64,000 nt of DNA from Mycolicibacter sinensis (GTDB lineage Bacteria; Actinomycetota; Actinomycetes; Mycobacteriales; Mycobacteriaceae), in contig NZ_LZJK01000046.1 of NCBI RefSeq assembly GCF_001667945.1, positions 1 to 64,000 of the forward strand. The letters run 5' to 3'. The notes beneath the pieces were generated by a model. The model was given only the letters and a program-made list of their open reading frames with translations. It was not told the DNA's origin and searched no databases. The translations under genes were made by a program, and so were the position numbers. Below, piece after piece: positions 1-10,067 of this stretch. Numbering within the stretch: position 1 is the first letter of the stretch; the number at the start of each line of letters is the position of its first letter.

Positions 1-652
1 GCGCCAGCCCGTCGCCGGTGGCCCCGCCCGGATTCGTGGTCGCCCGGTACAGCTGGCCCAGGCCGCCGGTGGCCAGGACCACCGACGGGGCGTGGATCAC
101 CCCGATCCCGTCGGCGTTGGCGACCAGCACACCGGTGACGGTGTCGGCGTCGCGCAGGATCTCCCACACCACCTGGCCGCGGCGGATGTCCAGGCCGGCG
201 GCGGCGTGGTCCAGCGCACGCTGCACCTCGGCTCCGGTTGCGTCACCGCCGGCATGAATGATGCGGCGCCGCGAGTGCCCGCCCTCTCGAGTGAGCGCCC
301 AGCTGCCGTCCGGATCGCAGTCGAATTGCGCACCGGCACCAGCTAACTCGGCGACCGCACGGTAGCCGTCGGCCACGATGGAGGTCACCGCGTCGGGGTC
401 GCACAATCCGCCGCCGGCGGCCAGCGTGTCGGCGACATGGGCTTGCACCGAGTCGTCGGTGCCTGGCAGCACCACGGCGATCCCGCCCTGGGCGTAGTGC
501 GTCGCGGTCACCCCGTAGCCGGTGTCGGCCTTGCTGAGCACCACCACGTCCCGGCCGGCGCGGCGTGCGGCGCGGGCCGCGGCCAGCCCACCGACGCCGG
601 TGCCGATGACGACGACGTCGGCCCGCTGCTGCCAGCCGGGAGCACCGGTCAC
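1..652 (-). CDS. nadB: L-aspartate oxidase NadB, N-terminal part (cut by window edge)
   Basis: First enzyme of de novo NAD synthesis: it oxidises L-aspartate to iminoaspartate using FAD. About 217 residues are present, reading from a GTG at 652 out of the window. Visible are an N-terminal FAD-binding dinucleotide fold ([14 protein letters not shown]), an AQGGIAV stretch and the GGHSRRRI and [16 protein letters not shown] segments typical of the succinate dehydrogenase/aspartate oxidase flavoprotein family. The GTG overlaps the nadA stop by 4 nt (GTGA), so the two are translationally coupled. nadC would be expected just beyond the left edge, as in other mycobacteria; that is inference. Confidence 0.93.
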   Translation of the reverse strand, partial: MTGAPGWQQRADVVVIGTGVGGLAAARAARRAGRDVVVLSKADTGYGVTATHYAQGGIAVVLPGTDDSVQAHVADTLAAGGGLCDPDAVTSIVADGYRAVAELAGAGAQFDCDPDGSWALTREGGHSRRRIIHAGGDATGAEVQRALDHAAAGLDIRRGQVVWEILRDADTVTGVLVANADGIGVIHAPSVVLATGGLGQLYRATTNPGGATGDGLA

Positions 653-1701
653 TTGCTGACCGGGGCGGAGTGTCCGATCGAGACCATGCGCTGCACGCTG
701 CGTGCCGCCAAGCGTGCGGTCTCCGGGTCGACGTGGATCTCGTCGGCGCCTTCGGTCAGGCTGCGCAGCAGGGCCGCCGGGGTGATCATCTTCATGTACT
801 TGCAGGCCGCCTTGGAGTTGACCGCCTCGAAGTCGACCTGCGGCGCGGCCTTGCGCAGCTGGTAGATCATGCCGATCTCGGTGGCCACCAGCACCTTGTG
901 CGCCCGGGTGCGCCGGGCCTCGTCGAGCATCCCGCCGGTGGACAAGATCTTGACCCGTTCCTCGGGGACGTGGCCCTCGCCGACCAGGTACAGCGCTGAG
1001 GTCGCGCAGCCGCACTCCGGGTGCACGAACAGCTCGGCGTCCGGGTTCGCCCGGGCCTTGTCCTCGAGTTCGTCACCGTTGATCGCCGCGTGCACGTGGC
1101 ACTCGCCCGCCCAGATGTGCATGTTCTTGCGCCCGGTGACGCGCTGGACGTGCTGGCCCAGGAACTGGTCGGGCAGGAACAGCACCTCGCGGTCCGGGTC
1201 GATGGCGTTGACGACATCCACGGCGTTCGACGAGGTGCAGCAGTAGTCGGTGAGCGCCTTGACCGCCGCCGTGGTGTTGACATACGACACCACCACCGCG
1301 TCGGGGTGGTCATCACGCCACGCCTGCAGGTCCTCGGCGGTGATGGAATCGGCCAGCGAGCAGCCCGCCCGGGCGTCCGGGAGCAGCACGGTCTTGTCCG
1401 GGGACAGGATCTTGGCGGTCTCGGCCATGAAGTGCACCCCGCAGAACACGATGGTGTCCTCGGGGGCATTGGCGGCGATGCGGGCCAGGCCCAGCGAGTC
1501 CCCGACGTGGTCGGCGATGTCCTGGATCGGCGGCAGCTGGTAGTTGTGCGCCAGGATCGTCGCGTTGCGTTCCTTTTTGAGCCGGAGGATCTCGGCCACC
1601 CACTCCTCGTCGGGCTCGACACCGCTGTAGCCGGCCGGCGAGTTGACGATGCGGTCGGCCAGGCTGCCTGCCTGCACACCGGGGTCGGTGAGGGTGGTCA
1701 T
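649..1701 (-). CDS. nadA: Quinolinate synthase NadA
   Basis: Condenses iminoaspartate with dihydroxyacetone phosphate to quinolinate, the second step of de novo NAD synthesis, with a 4Fe-4S cluster. About 350 residues. Seen: the [21 protein letters not shown] segment near the N-terminus, [11 protein letters not shown], and spaced cysteines in [14 protein letters not shown] and KAACKYMK that suit cluster ligation. The frame is open farther upstream, but ATG at 1701 (MTTLTDPG) is chosen because a GAGAGGAG ribosome site sits just before it. It diverges from the nrtR-like gene, with a shared inverted repeat between them that probably acts as operator. Confidence 0.96.
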   Translation of the reverse strand: MTTLTDPGVQAGSLADRIVNSPAGYSGVEPDEEWVAEILRLKKERNATILAHNYQLPPIQDIADHVGDSLGLARIAANAPEDTIVFCGVHFMAETAKILSPDKTVLLPDARAGCSLADSITAEDLQAWRDDHPDAVVVSYVNTTAAVKALTDYCCTSSNAVDVVNAIDPDREVLFLPDQFLGQHVQRVTGRKNMHIWAGECHVHAAINGDELEDKARANPDAELFVHPECGCATSALYLVGEGHVPEERVKILSTGGMLDEARRTRAHKVLVATEIGMIYQLRKAAPQVDFEAVNSKAACKYMKMITPAALLRSLTEGADEIHVDPETARLAARSVQRMVSIGHSAPVSK

Positions 1702-1724
1702 GCGCGACTCCTCTCGCGAATTAG

Positions 1725-1747
1725 GTTTTCGACTTACAATCGAAAAC
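1725..1747. promoter_or_regulatory. Inverted repeat, probable NrtR operator between nadA and nrtR
   Basis: A perfect 7-bp inverted repeat, GTTTTCG-N9-CGAAAAC, ends one base before the ATG of the regulator at 1748. On the + strand a TACAAT hexamer at 1735-1740 lies inside it, 7 nt before the ATG, so the regulator mRNA is probably leaderless and a bound protein would cover its promoter. The same repeat lies about 24 nt upstream of the nadA start. The site type fits Nudix-related (NrtR/NadR) control of NAD genes; binding is inferred. Confidence 0.8.
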
Positions 1748-2440
1748 ATGGTTCATACTAGCACCGCGCACGAGGTGCTCACCGCGGTCTTCCAGGTTGG
1801 CGGCCTCGATCGTCGCCGCCCCCGCCTCAACGTGCTGCTGTGGCAGCGGGCCCGGGAACCCCAGCTCGGACGTTGGTCGCTCCCGGGTGGACTGTTGCGG
1901 AACGACGAGGATGTGACCGGCTCGGCGCGCCGCCAACTGGCCGAGAAGGTCGACCTGCGTGAGATTGCCCACCTTGAACAGTTGGCTGTGTTCTCCGACC
2001 CCGGCCGGGTTCCGGGGGTGCGCACCATCGCGTCGACGTTTCTGGGCCTGGTGCCCTCCCCGGCCGATCCCGAACTGCCGGGCGACACCCACTGGCATCC
2101 GGTCGACGATCTGCCCCCGATGGCGTTCGACCACGCGACCATGGTGGCGCACGCCCACAGTCGGCTGGTCGCCAAGATGTCGTACACGAACATCGGGTTT
2201 GCTTTGGCGCCAACGGAATTCGTCCTCTCGACGCTGCGCGACATCTACAGCGTGGTGCTCGGCTACACCGTCGATGCCACCAACTTGCAGCGGGTGCTGG
2301 TCCGGCGCGGGGTAATCACCCGCACCGGCACCACGGCCCGCTCCGGGCGCAGCGGGGGCCGCCCTGCCGCCCGGTACCGGTTCACCGACTCCGAGCTGCG
2401 GGTTACCGACGAATTCGCGGCATTGCGGCCGCCAGGGTGA
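1748..2440 (+). CDS. nrtR: NrtR-type Nudix-related transcriptional regulator of NAD synthesis
   Basis: Probable repressor of nadABC. 230 residues: a Nudix-like domain (about 1-150) and a C-terminal winged helix that includes [13 protein letters not shown] and a basic segment rich in Arg and Gly. The Nudix box is degenerate: residues 48-70 keep G48, E54, R62 and E66 but carry Q63 and K67 where catalytic glutamates are usual, and D69 for Gly. That is expected of a family that binds NAD metabolites rather than hydrolysing them. The ATG at 1748 is preferred over longer in-frame starts because the promoter and operator end immediately before it. Confidence 0.88.
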   Translation: MVHTSTAHEVLTAVFQVGGLDRRRPRLNVLLWQRAREPQLGRWSLPGGLLRNDEDVTGSARRQLAEKVDLREIAHLEQLAVFSDPGRVPGVRTIASTFLGLVPSPADPELPGDTHWHPVDDLPPMAFDHATMVAHAHSRLVAKMSYTNIGFALAPTEFVLSTLRDIYSVVLGYTVDATNLQRVLVRRGVITRTGTTARSGRSGGRPAARYRFTDSELRVTDEFAALRPPG

Positions 2441-2483
2441 GTCGGACTGGATTCTTAACGCCCTCTTAAGCAACAATGCCGGG

Positions 2484-3821
2484 ATGGACTCGGACAGCTT
2501 GGCCCGCGAAACCTCCGTCGAGTGGATCGGGCAAGCACCCCACCAGCCGCTGCGATCCGGCGACCGTCCGCTGCGGCCGGCCGAGGACCCGTTCTATGAG
2601 CCGCCGGTCGGCTTCCAGCACGCCGTGGCCGGCACGGTGCTGCGCTCCCGCGAGGTCGAACTGGCCTTTATGGGTCTGATCCCCCAGCAGCTGGTCGCCA
2701 CCCAGCTGCTCTACCGGACCGTCGACCGCAACAACGTGCCGCAGGCGACGGTCACGACGGTGCTGGTCCCCCGCGACCGGGATCGCACCCGGCCGTGTCC
2801 GATCGTGTCGTATCAGTGCGCGATCGACGCGGTGGACAGCCGCTGCTTCCCCTCCTACGCACTGCGCCGACGCGCCTGGGCGCACGGCTCGTTCACCCAA
2901 CTGGAGTTCGTCCTGATCGCCGCCATCCTGGCGCAGGGCTGGGCGGTGTCGATCCCCGACCACGAGGGCTGCGGCGGGCACTGGGGTGCCCCGTACGAAC
3001 CGGGCTACTTCGTGCTCGACGGGGTGCGTGCCGCGCAGGGCGCCGAGCAGCTGGGCCTGTCCCCCGACGACCCGGTCGGGCTGTGGGGTTACTCCGGCGG
3101 CGGCCTGGCCACGGCCTGGGCGGCCGAGGTCAGCAGCGGCTACGCGCCCGAACTCAACGTCGTCGGCGTCGCGCTCGGCTCACCGGTGGGCGACCTCGGC
3201 AATACCCTGCAACGGCTGAACGGGTCGTTCTGGTCAGGGCTGCCGGCCATCATGATCGCCGCGCTGGCGCGGGTCTATCCCGAACTCGACAAGGTCATCG
3301 AGGAACACGCCACGGTCAACGGCCGTGCGCTGCTGCATTCGCTGGAGTCGGCGTCCACTGCCGCGGCGGTGCTGCGCCTGCACCACCGTGCGCTGGACAC
3401 CTACATCGACAAACCGCTGGACGAGTTGATCGAGCACCCCGCGGTACAGCACGTCTTCGACGACACTCGGTTGGGCACCGCGGTGCCGGCACCCCCGGTG
3501 CTGATGGTGCAGGCCATCCACGACCAGGTGATCTCCGTCGAGGACATCGACACGCTCGCCGAGACCTATGCCGCCGGTGGGGCCCGGCTGACCTATCACC
3601 GCGACCTGCTCAGCGAGCACATCCTGCTGCACCCGCTGTCCGCTCCGATGGTGCTGGACTGGTTGCGTGACCGGTTCGCGGGCCGGCCGCTGCCCGACGG
3701 TGCGGTGCAAAGCCAGTGGCCGGCGCTGCTGAACCCCAAGACCTATCTGGGCCTGGCCCGGCTGGGCGTGGTGGCGGCGCGGGTCATCACCGGTGGGGCG
3801 CTGCGCCGCCTTCCGCTGTGA
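2484..3821 (+). CDS. Secretory-lipase-family alpha/beta hydrolase (Rv1592c-like)
   Basis: A 445-residue alpha/beta hydrolase of the LIP/secretory lipase family. The nucleophile elbow is in [13 protein letters not shown] (GxSxG); a candidate acid is in [14 protein letters not shown] and a candidate histidine in [12 protein letters not shown] near the C-terminus, in the right order for a triad. No clear signal peptide is seen, so location is uncertain. It follows nrtR in the same direction after 43 nt. Its last 35 nt overlap the convergent DUF2567 gene. Substrate is unknown; a lipid or other ester is the family expectation. Confidence 0.82.
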   Translation: MDSDSLARETSVEWIGQAPHQPLRSGDRPLRPAEDPFYEPPVGFQHAVAGTVLRSREVELAFMGLIPQQLVATQLLYRTVDRNNVPQATVTTVLVPRDRDRTRPCPIVSYQCAIDAVDSRCFPSYALRRRAWAHGSFTQLEFVLIAAILAQGWAVSIPDHEGCGGHWGAPYEPGYFVLDGVRAAQGAEQLGLSPDDPVGLWGYSGGGLATAWAAEVSSGYAPELNVVGVALGSPVGDLGNTLQRLNGSFWSGLPAIMIAALARVYPELDKVIEEHATVNGRALLHSLESASTAAAVLRLHHRALDTYIDKPLDELIEHPAVQHVFDDTRLGTAVPAPPVLMVQAIHDQVISVEDIDTLAETYAAGGARLTYHRDLLSEHILLHPLSAPMVLDWLRDRFAGRPLPDGAVQSQWPALLNPKTYLGLARLGVVAARVITGGALRRLPL

Positions 3822-4479
3822 CGGCCGGATTTATTCGACGGTCGCGGCTTCGCCCCTCCTCCGTCGAGCCACGCTGAACCGCCGGCAGCGGCGGTCGCCC
3901 GGCGGGCTCGGGCGGATAGCCGCCCAGGTCATCGTGGGTGCTCCAGGTGGCGCAGAGACCGTAGACCAGCGCCGCCGTCGCCGCCGGCAGCAGTAACGTG
4001 GCCGCGACCTGTAACGGCGTGTGCCCGAAGAAGACCGGCGGCGCCTCGGCGATGTAGTGCACCCGGTGCTCGGGAGAGACCGGTGCGCCGTCCACATCCA
4101 CGGTGCCGTAGCGGCGATGCACCAACGCAGCACCGGCCAGCGCCGCCAGCGCCGCGCCGGCGGTCAGGCCCAGCGACAGGCCGGCGACCATGCCCGGCCC
4201 CCGATGCGCGCGCCACTGCCAGGCCAGCGTGGCCGACACCACCGCCACCACGCCCAGCATGCCCAGCAGCAGAAACGGCGCGACGAAGAAATGGTCGGCT
4301 TCGTTGCCCAGGTAGGCCTGCACCCGCTCTCCGCCGCGGGTCAGCGCCACCACGCCGTGGATCGGCGGGGCGATCCACGCCCACAGCGCACCCATCGGCA
4401 GCCCGGCGGCGGCCAGCCCGACGGCCAGGATCAGGCAGGCCCGCCGCCGCGTCAGCCGGGGCGCGCCAGGGGCTGTCAT
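3787..4479 (-). CDS. DUF2567 multi-pass membrane protein (Rv1591-like)
   Basis: 230 residues with four hydrophobic segments: [62 protein letters not shown] and [18 protein letters not shown] (each given in part), and a charged, proline-rich tail. An integral membrane protein of unknown function that travels with bioB in mycobacteria. The ATG at 4479 overlaps the bsaP stop (ATGA), so it is the last gene of the bioB unit. Its end runs 35 nt into the convergent lipase gene. Confidence 0.78.
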   Translation of the reverse strand: MTAPGAPRLTRRRACLILAVGLAAAGLPMGALWAWIAPPIHGVVALTRGGERVQAYLGNEADHFFVAPFLLLGMLGVVAVVSATLAWQWRAHRGPGMVAGLSLGLTAGAALAALAGAALVHRRYGTVDVDGAPVSPEHRVHYIAEAPPVFFGHTPLQVAATLLLPAATAALVYGLCATWSTHDDLGGYPPEPAGRPPLPAVQRGSTEEGRSRDRRINPAVTAEGGAAPHR

Positions 4480-4712
4480 CGCTGGGTGTCCAAATCGGCC
4501 GAGTCCACCTGCCCGTGCCGAGAACACTTGGCCCACCAGCCGTCCGGGCGGACCTGCACCGTCATCCGGCGCCCGCACGACGCGCAGAACCGCGGCGGTT
4601 CCAGACCCAGCTGGGCGGCCGTCGGGACCGACCCGCCGGCGGGATCGGCGATCTGCACGCCGGTGTAGACGTTGTAGACGCCGGCCGCGACGACCGGCAG
4701 GTCGCGAACCAT
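4476..4712 (-). CDS. bsaP: Biotin synthase auxiliary protein BsaP
   Basis: A 78-residue protein with CASC at 43-46 and C63 plus H66 (AKCSRHG), a likely iron-sulfur or zinc site. It matches the small protein encoded after bioB in actinobacteria and named BsaP for its role in supporting BioB activity; the name rests on position, size and cysteine pattern. Its ATG shares one base with the bioB stop (TAATG) and its stop overlaps the next start (ATGA), so translation of all three genes is coupled and their products are probably made in fixed ratio. Confidence 0.8.
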   Translation of the reverse strand: MVRDLPVVAAGVYNVYTGVQIADPAGGSVPTAAQLGLEPPRFCASCGRRMTVQVRPDGWWAKCSRHGQVDSADLDTQR

Positions 4713-5710
4713 TACAGGGTGGCGTTGAGGGCCTTGATCGGCATCTGCAGATCGTCGAGCAGCTCCAGGTCCGTCTCGGCGGGACGGCCCAGCGTAGTCA
4801 GGTAGTTGCCGACGATGATGGCGTTGATGCCGCCCAGGATGCCCTGCTTGGCGCCCAGGTCGCCGAGGGTGATCTCCCGGCCCCCGGCGAACCGCAGCAT
4901 GGTGCGCGGCAGCGCCAGCCGGAACGCGGCCACCGCGCGCAGCGCGTCGGCGGCCGGCAGCACCTCCAGGTCACCGAACGGTGTGCCCGGGCGTGGGTTG
5001 AGGAAGTTCAGCGGGACCTCGTCGGGGTCCAGCTCGGCCAGGTCGGCGGCGAACTCCGCGCGCTGCTCCAGTGTCTCCCCCATGCCCAGGATGCCGCCGC
5101 AGCACACCTCCATGCCGGCTTCGCCCACCATCCGCAGGGTCTCCCAACGCTCCTCCCAGCTGTGGGTGGTGACGACGTTGGGGAAGTGCGAGCGCGCGGT
5201 CTCCAGGTTGTGGTTGTAGCGGTGCACGCCCATCGCGGCCAGCTGATCCACCTGCTCCTGGGTCAGCATGCCCAGCGAGCAGGCGATCTGAATGTCGACC
5301 TCGTTGCGGATCGCCTCGATACCGGCGGCGACCTGAGCGAGCAACCGCTCGTCGGGCCCGCGCACCGCCGCGACGATGCAGAATTCGGTGGCGCCGGTCT
5401 TGGCGGTCTGCTTGGCCGCCTCGACCAGGCTGGGGATGTCCAGCCAGGCGCTGCGCACCGGCGATTGGAACAGCCCGGACTGCGAGCAGAAGTGGCAATC
5501 CTCCGGGCAGCCACCGGTTTTCAGGCTGATGATGCCCTCGACCTCGATCTCGGGGCCGCACCAACGCATCCGCACGTCATGGGCCAGCGCCAGCAGCTCC
5601 TCGAGCCGCTCGTCGGGCAGCTGCAACACCTCCAGGACCTGATCCCGCCGCAACGCCTCGCCGCGCTCCAGAACCTGTTCACGGGCCAGCGCCAGGATGT
5701 CGTCAGTCAT
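4712..5710 (-). CDS. bioB: Biotin synthase BioB
   Basis: Radical SAM enzyme that inserts sulfur into dethiobiotin, the last step of biotin synthesis. 332 residues. The radical SAM cluster motif is C68-x3-C72-x2-C75 (CPEDCHFC). Other family landmarks are [28 protein letters not shown] and [14 protein letters not shown] at 5710 has a GAGGAG ribosome site. It is the first gene of the bioB-bsaP-DUF2567 unit and diverges from bioQ with a BioQ-type operator 73 nt upstream of its start. Confidence 0.97.
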   Translation of the reverse strand: MTDDILALAREQVLERGEALRRDQVLEVLQLPDERLEELLALAHDVRMRWCGPEIEVEGIISLKTGGCPEDCHFCSQSGLFQSPVRSAWLDIPSLVEAAKQTAKTGATEFCIVAAVRGPDERLLAQVAAGIEAIRNEVDIQIACSLGMLTQEQVDQLAAMGVHRYNHNLETARSHFPNVVTTHSWEERWETLRMVGEAGMEVCCGGILGMGETLEQRAEFAADLAELDPDEVPLNFLNPRPGTPFGDLEVLPAADALRAVAAFRLALPRTMLRFAGGREITLGDLGAKQGILGGINAIIVGNYLTTLGRPAETDLELLDDLQMPIKALNATL

Positions 5711-5782
5711 GCGCGCCGCTCCTCCTCATCGCTTCGCTCTGCATCGTCGCCGCCGCGGGTCACACGTGCTCCCCTCAAGACT

Positions 5783-5795
5783 TGAACGGTGTTCA
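5783..5795. promoter_or_regulatory. BioQ operator, bioB/bioQ divergent promoter
   Basis: TGAAC-GGT-GTTCA is a perfect 5-bp palindrome with a 3-bp spacer, the form known for the mycobacterial BioQ biotin repressor. It is 15 nt before the bioQ GTG and 73 nt upstream of bioB, placed to block both promoters. A second copy lies at 8765-8777. Specificity is inferred from the match and the neighbouring TetR gene. Confidence 0.88.
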
Positions 5796-5810
5796 GGTTA
5801 GGGTAGCGGG

Positions 5811-6395
5811 GTGCAGCTGCACAAACCTGACCCCAAACAGGAGATCGTCGCCGCGGCGGCCGGCATCCTGGACAACTACGGCATCGCCGATCTGTCGATG
5901 CGCCGCCTGGCGCGCGAGCTCAACGTCAGCCCCAGTGCCCTGTACTGGCATTTCGCCAACAAGCAGCAACTGCTCGGCGCGGTTGCCGACCGGGTGCTGG
6001 GCCCGGCCTGCACCGACCCGGGGCCGGGCAGCTGGCAGTGGCGCATCCAGACGGTGTGCGCGCGACTGCGCGACGCGCTGCTGTCGCATACCGACGGCGC
6101 CGAGCTGGTCTCGGCGAGCCTGGCCGCCGGCCAGTCGCAGGCCGCCGCCGATATCGTGGCGCTGCTGGCGCAGGCCGCCACCGCGGCCGGGGTGCACCCG
6201 GACCAGGCGGGGCAGGTGGCGCGCACCGTCGTCTACTACGTCTTGGGGTTCACCGCCGATGAGCAGTCGCGGTTGCAGTGGGACGCCGCCGGGGCCGCCG
6301 ACATCGCCCCCGACGCCGACCCGGGCAGCGCGTTCGCCTTCGGGCTGGGACTGCTCATCGACGGCCTCGCGGTGCGGGCCGGACTCGCGGTCTAG
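5811..6395 (+). CDS. bioQ: TetR-family biotin regulator BioQ
   Basis: 194-residue TetR repressor, probably controlling bioB and bioFD. The N-terminal helix-turn-helix is visible (EIVAAAAGILDNYGIADLSM followed by RRLARELNVSPSALYWHFAN), with a helical ligand domain after it. It begins with GTG directly after a TAGGGT hexamer at 5799-5804, so the mRNA is likely leaderless. It diverges from bioB. Its TAG stop sits in a CTAG palindrome shared with the stop of the convergent phosphoesterase gene, giving a 4-nt tail-to-tail overlap. Assignment as BioQ rests on context and the operators. Confidence 0.87.
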   Translation: MQLHKPDPKQEIVAAAAGILDNYGIADLSMRRLARELNVSPSALYWHFANKQQLLGAVADRVLGPACTDPGPGSWQWRIQTVCARLRDALLSHTDGAELVSASLAAGQSQAAADIVALLAQAATAAGVHPDQAGQVARTVVYYVLGFTADEQSRLQWDAAGAADIAPDADPGSAFAFGLGLLIDGLAVRAGLAV

Positions 6396-6895
6396 ATCGG
6401 ATATTCGGTGCGGGCGTTGCCATCCCAGCGTCGCAGCCCGACAAACCGGCCGGGGATATCGGCCCGGCCCGCGATGCGCTGAGCCCGGCCCAGCTGGGCC
6501 GGGCCGACCCGGCGGGCCAGCGTGGTGTGCGCGGTCCACTGCCCGGGCGCCACGTTGGGCAGCGGCCCGGGAACCAGGTGTGGCTCCGCCAGCCGGTAGA
6601 CCTGCTCGTGCAGCTCGAGCAGCGCCGAAGTCGGCACCACCAGCCGCGCCAGCACGCCGTGTGAGCGGCCGAAGATCAGCGTCGCTCCGAGGGTGCAGTC
6701 GATCGGCAGCCGATCGAGGACCGTGGCCAGCTCGGCGTCGACGCGGGGATCGATGCGCTGAGCGACCGCAAGGGTCACATGCGGGCGGGCGGCCGGGGCC
6801 TGGCTGGGCACCCCCGCCGCGGCCAGCTGCGCCCAGATCCCCCGGATCGCCGTCTCGGTCTCGGCGTCGAATACCAGCTCGATCGAGTGCACCAC
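6392..6895 (-). CDS. 2H phosphoesterase / 2'-5' RNA ligase-like protein (Rv1571-like)
   Basis: 167 residues with the two H-x-T motifs that define the 2H phosphoesterase superfamily: HVTLAV near residue 39 and HTTLAR near residue 123. Such proteins act on 2',3'-cyclic or 2'-5' phosphodiester bonds; the substrate here is unknown. It starts at a GTG 3 nt after the bioD stop, so it is the third gene of the bioF-bioD unit. A direct role in biotin synthesis is not obvious. The stop overlaps bioQ's stop by 4 nt. Confidence 0.8.
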   Translation of the reverse strand: MVHSIELVFDAETETAIRGIWAQLAAAGVPSQAPAARPHVTLAVAQRIDPRVDAELATVLDRLPIDCTLGATLIFGRSHGVLARLVVPTSALLELHEQVYRLAEPHLVPGPLPNVAPGQWTAHTTLARRVGPAQLGRAQRIAGRADIPGRFVGLRRWDGNARTEYPI

Positions 6896-6898
6896 TGC

Positions 6899-7579
6899 TC
6901 AGCCCGCCAGGGTGCGCACCCAGTCGGGTTCGAAGGCGGCGCGGCTCATCGCCGTGAACTCCGCACCGCCCAGACTCGCCGCACCGGCCGGCAGCGCCGC
7001 GCGCACCGGCGCCAACCGGGCCAGCGCTCCCCGATTGCTGGCGGCGGCCGGACCGGGCTGGGCCGGCCAGCTGCCGATCACGAGACCGGCGCACGACAAC
7101 CCTTGCCCGGCAAGCGATTCCAAGGTCAGGGCGGTGTGGTTGAGGGTGCCCAGTTCGGCGTTGACCACTACCAGCACGGCGGCGGCGAGGTCGACGGCCA
7201 GATCACGCAGGGTGACGCCGTCGGCGGCCAGCTCGACCAGCAACCCGCCAGCGCCCTCGACCAGGGTCAACCGGCCGGGGCGGTCGACGGCACGGATCGT
7301 CGCCAGCAGATCGGCGCGGGTCGGCAACGCCATCCCGGCCTGCTCCGCGGCGGCGACCGGAGCCAGCGGCGCCGGGTATCGCGCGCTGCCGCACAACTCG
7401 GTCACCCCGGACAGCCGGCCGACCTCGGCCAGGTCGTCGTCGCCGTCGGCGGTGCCGGTCTGCACCGGCTTGCACACCGCCACCTCCAGGCCGGCCTGAC
7501 GCGCGCAGCAGGCCAACGCTGCGGTGGCGATGGTCTTGCCGACACCGGTGCCGGTGCCGGTGATGACCAGGACGGTCAT
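6899..7579 (-). CDS. bioD: Dethiobiotin synthetase BioD
   Basis: ATP-dependent carboxylation and ring closure of 7,8-diaminopelargonate to dethiobiotin. 226 residues. It opens with a P-loop ([16 protein letters not shown]) and has [18 protein letters not shown] and [12 protein letters not shown], all family hallmarks. ATG at 7579 overlaps the bioF stop (ATGA). The frame is open far upstream inside bioF, but the P-loop at the N-terminus fixes this start. Confidence 0.96.
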   Translation of the reverse strand: MTVLVITGTGTGVGKTIATAALACCARQAGLEVAVCKPVQTGTADGDDDLAEVGRLSGVTELCGSARYPAPLAPVAAAEQAGMALPTRADLLATIRAVDRPGRLTLVEGAGGLLVELAADGVTLRDLAVDLAAAVLVVVNAELGTLNHTALTLESLAGQGLSCAGLVIGSWPAQPGPAAASNRGALARLAPVRAALPAGAASLGGAEFTAMSRAAFEPDWVRTLAG

Positions 7580-8733
7580 CGCGCCTCGGCGCGGTGCTCG
7601 CGCAACACCTCGGTGAGCACCCGGCCGGCCAGTTCGAGGTCGTCGGCGTTGAGCGAGGCGCGCGCGGTCAACCGCAGCCGCGACGTCCCGGCCGGGACCG
7701 TGGGCGGCCGGAAACAACCCACCCGGACCCCGGCGTCCAGACACGCGGCCGCGGCCGCCACCGCCACCTCGGCGTCGCCGAGGATCACCGAGACCACCGC
7801 GGATTCGGGCTGGTCGGCCACCCCGCAGACCTGCGCCAGCGCGCGGGCGTGGCGCAGCACGTCGGTGGCGCGCGAGGGCTCGGCGGCCAGCACGCTCAGG
7901 GCAGCGGACGCGGCGCCGAGGGCCGCCGGAGCCAACCCGGTGTCGAAGATGAAGGTCCGGGCGGTATCGATGAGATGGTCGCGCACCGCCACCGGGCCCA
8001 GCACCGCGCCGCCCTGGCTGCCCAGCGCCTTGGACAGCGTGGTGGTCACCACCACATCCGGCGCCCCCGCCAGCCCGGCCTCCTGCACCAGCCCGCGGCC
8101 GCCGTCGCCTCGCACGCCCAACGCGTGTGCCTCGTCGACGATCAACAGCGCACCGTAGCGGCGGCACACCTCGTGCAGGTCACGCAGCGGGGCCAGGGCG
8201 CCGTCGGCGCTGAAGACCGATTCGGTGAGCACCACGGCGCGCTCCTCGGCGCGGCCGGCCAGTGCCGCGGCGACCGCATCGACATCGCGGTGCCCGGTGA
8301 TGACCACCCGCGCCTTCGACAACCGGCAGGCATCCACCAGGGATGCGTGGCAGTAGGCGTCGGAGACCACCAGCGAGCCCGGCCCGGACAGGCTGACAAC
8401 GGCGCCGATATTGGCGGTGTAGCCGGAGGAGAACACCAAACCCGCTGGCGCACCGACGAAGTCGGCCAACTGCTGCTCGAATTGCTGGTGCAGTGCGGTG
8501 TTGCCGGTCACCAACCGGGATCCGCCGGCACCAGCACCCCAGGTGCGTAGCGCCTCCACCCCGCCGGCGATGACGGCCGGGTGCGCCGACAGCCCGAGGT
8601 AATCGTTGGATGCCAGGTCCAGCTCGGTGGCGACGGCGGGCCGCACCCGCAGGGAACGCCGCAGCCCGTCCTGGCGACGCTGTCGCTCCACCTCGGCCAG
8701 CCAGGCCAGTGGCGACAGATCGGTGCGGGTCAC
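7576..8733 (-). CDS. bioF: 8-amino-7-oxononanoate synthase BioF
   Basis: PLP enzyme joining L-alanine and pimeloyl thioester to give 8-amino-7-oxononanoate (KAPA). 385 residues, the usual length. Seen: [36 protein letters not shown] and the PLP lysine in [13 protein letters not shown]. The frame is open to 9051, but GTG at 8733 ([11 protein letters not shown]) is chosen because a GGGAGC ribosome site precedes it and the family N-terminus starts here. A BioQ operator lies 32 nt upstream of the start. Confidence 0.96.
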   Translation of the reverse strand: MTRTDLSPLAWLAEVERQRRQDGLRRSLRVRPAVATELDLASNDYLGLSAHPAVIAGGVEALRTWGAGAGGSRLVTGNTALHQQFEQQLADFVGAPAGLVFSSGYTANIGAVVSLSGPGSLVVSDAYCHASLVDACRLSKARVVITGHRDVDAVAAALAGRAEERAVVLTESVFSADGALAPLRDLHEVCRRYGALLIVDEAHALGVRGDGGRGLVQEAGLAGAPDVVVTTTLSKALGSQGGAVLGPVAVRDHLIDTARTFIFDTGLAPAALGAASAALSVLAAEPSRATDVLRHARALAQVCGVADQPESAVVSVILGDAEVAVAAAAACLDAGVRVGCFRPPTVPAGTSRLRLTARASLNADDLELAGRVLTEVLREHRAEAR

Positions 8734-8764
8734 GCTGTGCTCCCTACGCTCCTTCGAGACGACT

Positions 8765-8777
8765 TGAACACCGTTCA
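8765..8777. promoter_or_regulatory. BioQ operator at bioA/bioF junction
   Basis: TGAAC-ACC-GTTCA, a perfect palindrome and the partner of the site at 5783-5795. Its right half contains the bioA stop codon (8775-8777), so the operator overlaps the end of bioA and sits 32 nt upstream of bioF. It should control bioF-bioD separately from bioA. Confidence 0.87.
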
Positions 8778-10067
8778 GGTTAAGGCACCGGCCACGCCCA
8801 CCATCGCGGCACCGATGCGAGCGACCTCCTCGGGCGTGCAGACATACGGCGGCATCGCGTACACCAGGTTGCGGAACGGGCGCAGCCACACCCCTTGGGC
8901 CAGCGCGGCAGGGGTGGCCACCGCCAGGTCCACCGGCCGGTCGCATTCGATCACCCCGATGGCGCCGCAGACCCGCACATCGGCGACGCCGGGCAGCTCG
9001 CGGGCCGGTTCCAGGGCGGCGGTGAGCGCGGCACCGATCCCGCCGACGCACGAGCGCCAGTCCTGGCCCAGCAGCAGCTCGGTGCTGGCCACCGACACCG
9101 CACAGGCCAGCGGGTTGGCCATGAAGGTGGGGCCGTGCATCAGCGCGCCGGCCTCACCGCCGCTGATGGTGTGGGCGATCTCGGTGCTGCACAAGGTGGC
9201 CGCCAGGCTTAGGTAGCCGCCGGTGAGCGCCTTGCCGACACACATGATGTCGGGGCTGACGCCGGCATGCTCAGCGGCGAACAGTTCACCGGTGCGGCCG
9301 AATCCGGTGGCGATCTCGTCGAAGATCAGCAGTACGCCGTGGCGGGTGCAGGCCTGGCGCAGGTCGCTGAGGTAGCGCGGGTCGTGGAAGCGCATGCCGC
9401 CGGCGCCCTGCACCACCGGTTCGATCACCACGGCCGCGAGTTCGTCGCGGTGGCGTTGCAGCTGCGCCTCGAACGCGGCGCTGTAGGCCGGGTCGTAGTC
9501 GCGGGGCACCTGTGGGGCGAACACCTGGGCGGTCAGCACGTCGCGCCACAGGGAGTGCATGCCGCCGTCGGGGTCGCAGACGCTCATCGGGGTGAAGGTG
9601 TCGCCGTGGTAGCCGCCGCGCCAGGTCATCAACCGGTGCTTGCCGGGGCGTCCGCGGGCGCGCCAGTACTGCAGCGCCATCTTGACCGCCACCTCCACCG
9701 ACACCGAACCGGAGTCGGAGAAGAACACCGTGTCCAGCCCCGGCGGGGTGATGTCCACCAGGAGCTGGGCCAGCCGCGCGGCGGGTTCGTGGGTGAGCCC
9801 GCCGAACATGACGTGGTTCATGGTGGCCAGTTGCGCGGTCAAGGCGGCGTCCAGACGCGGATGCCCGTGGCCGTGGATCGCGGTCCACCAGGAGCTCATC
9901 GCATCGAGCACCTCAACCGGCGCGCCATCGACGATCACCGTCAGGTAGGCGCCCCGAGCGGCCACCGCCACCGTCGGGGCGGGCGTCTCGGCGCCGATCG
10001 TGCTGTACGGGTGCCACAGATGTGCGGTGTCGATGGCGCTGATCTGCTCGGGAGTCAACGCGGACAT
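8775..10067 (-). CDS. bioA: Adenosylmethionine--8-amino-7-oxononanoate aminotransferase BioA
   Basis: PLP aminotransferase making 7,8-diaminopelargonate from KAPA with S-adenosylmethionine as amino donor. 430 residues. Landmarks: [10 protein letters not shown] at the N-terminus, [27 protein letters not shown] (PLP Asp) and the Schiff-base lysine in [15 protein letters not shown] at 10067. It is upstream of bioF in the same direction, but the BioQ operator lies after it; I see no TGAAC-N3-GTTCA in the 161 nt between its start and the divergent ripD-like gene. Confidence 0.97.
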   Translation of the reverse strand: MSALTPEQISAIDTAHLWHPYSTIGAETPAPTVAVAARGAYLTVIVDGAPVEVLDAMSSWWTAIHGHGHPRLDAALTAQLATMNHVMFGGLTHEPAARLAQLLVDITPPGLDTVFFSDSGSVSVEVAVKMALQYWRARGRPGKHRLMTWRGGYHGDTFTPMSVCDPDGGMHSLWRDVLTAQVFAPQVPRDYDPAYSAAFEAQLQRHRDELAAVVIEPVVQGAGGMRFHDPRYLSDLRQACTRHGVLLIFDEIATGFGRTGELFAAEHAGVSPDIMCVGKALTGGYLSLAATLCSTEIAHTISGGEAGALMHGPTFMANPLACAVSVASTELLLGQDWRSCVGGIGAALTAALEPARELPGVADVRVCGAIGVIECDRPVDLAVATPAALAQGVWLRPFRNLVYAMPPYVCTPEEVARIGAAMVGVAGALT

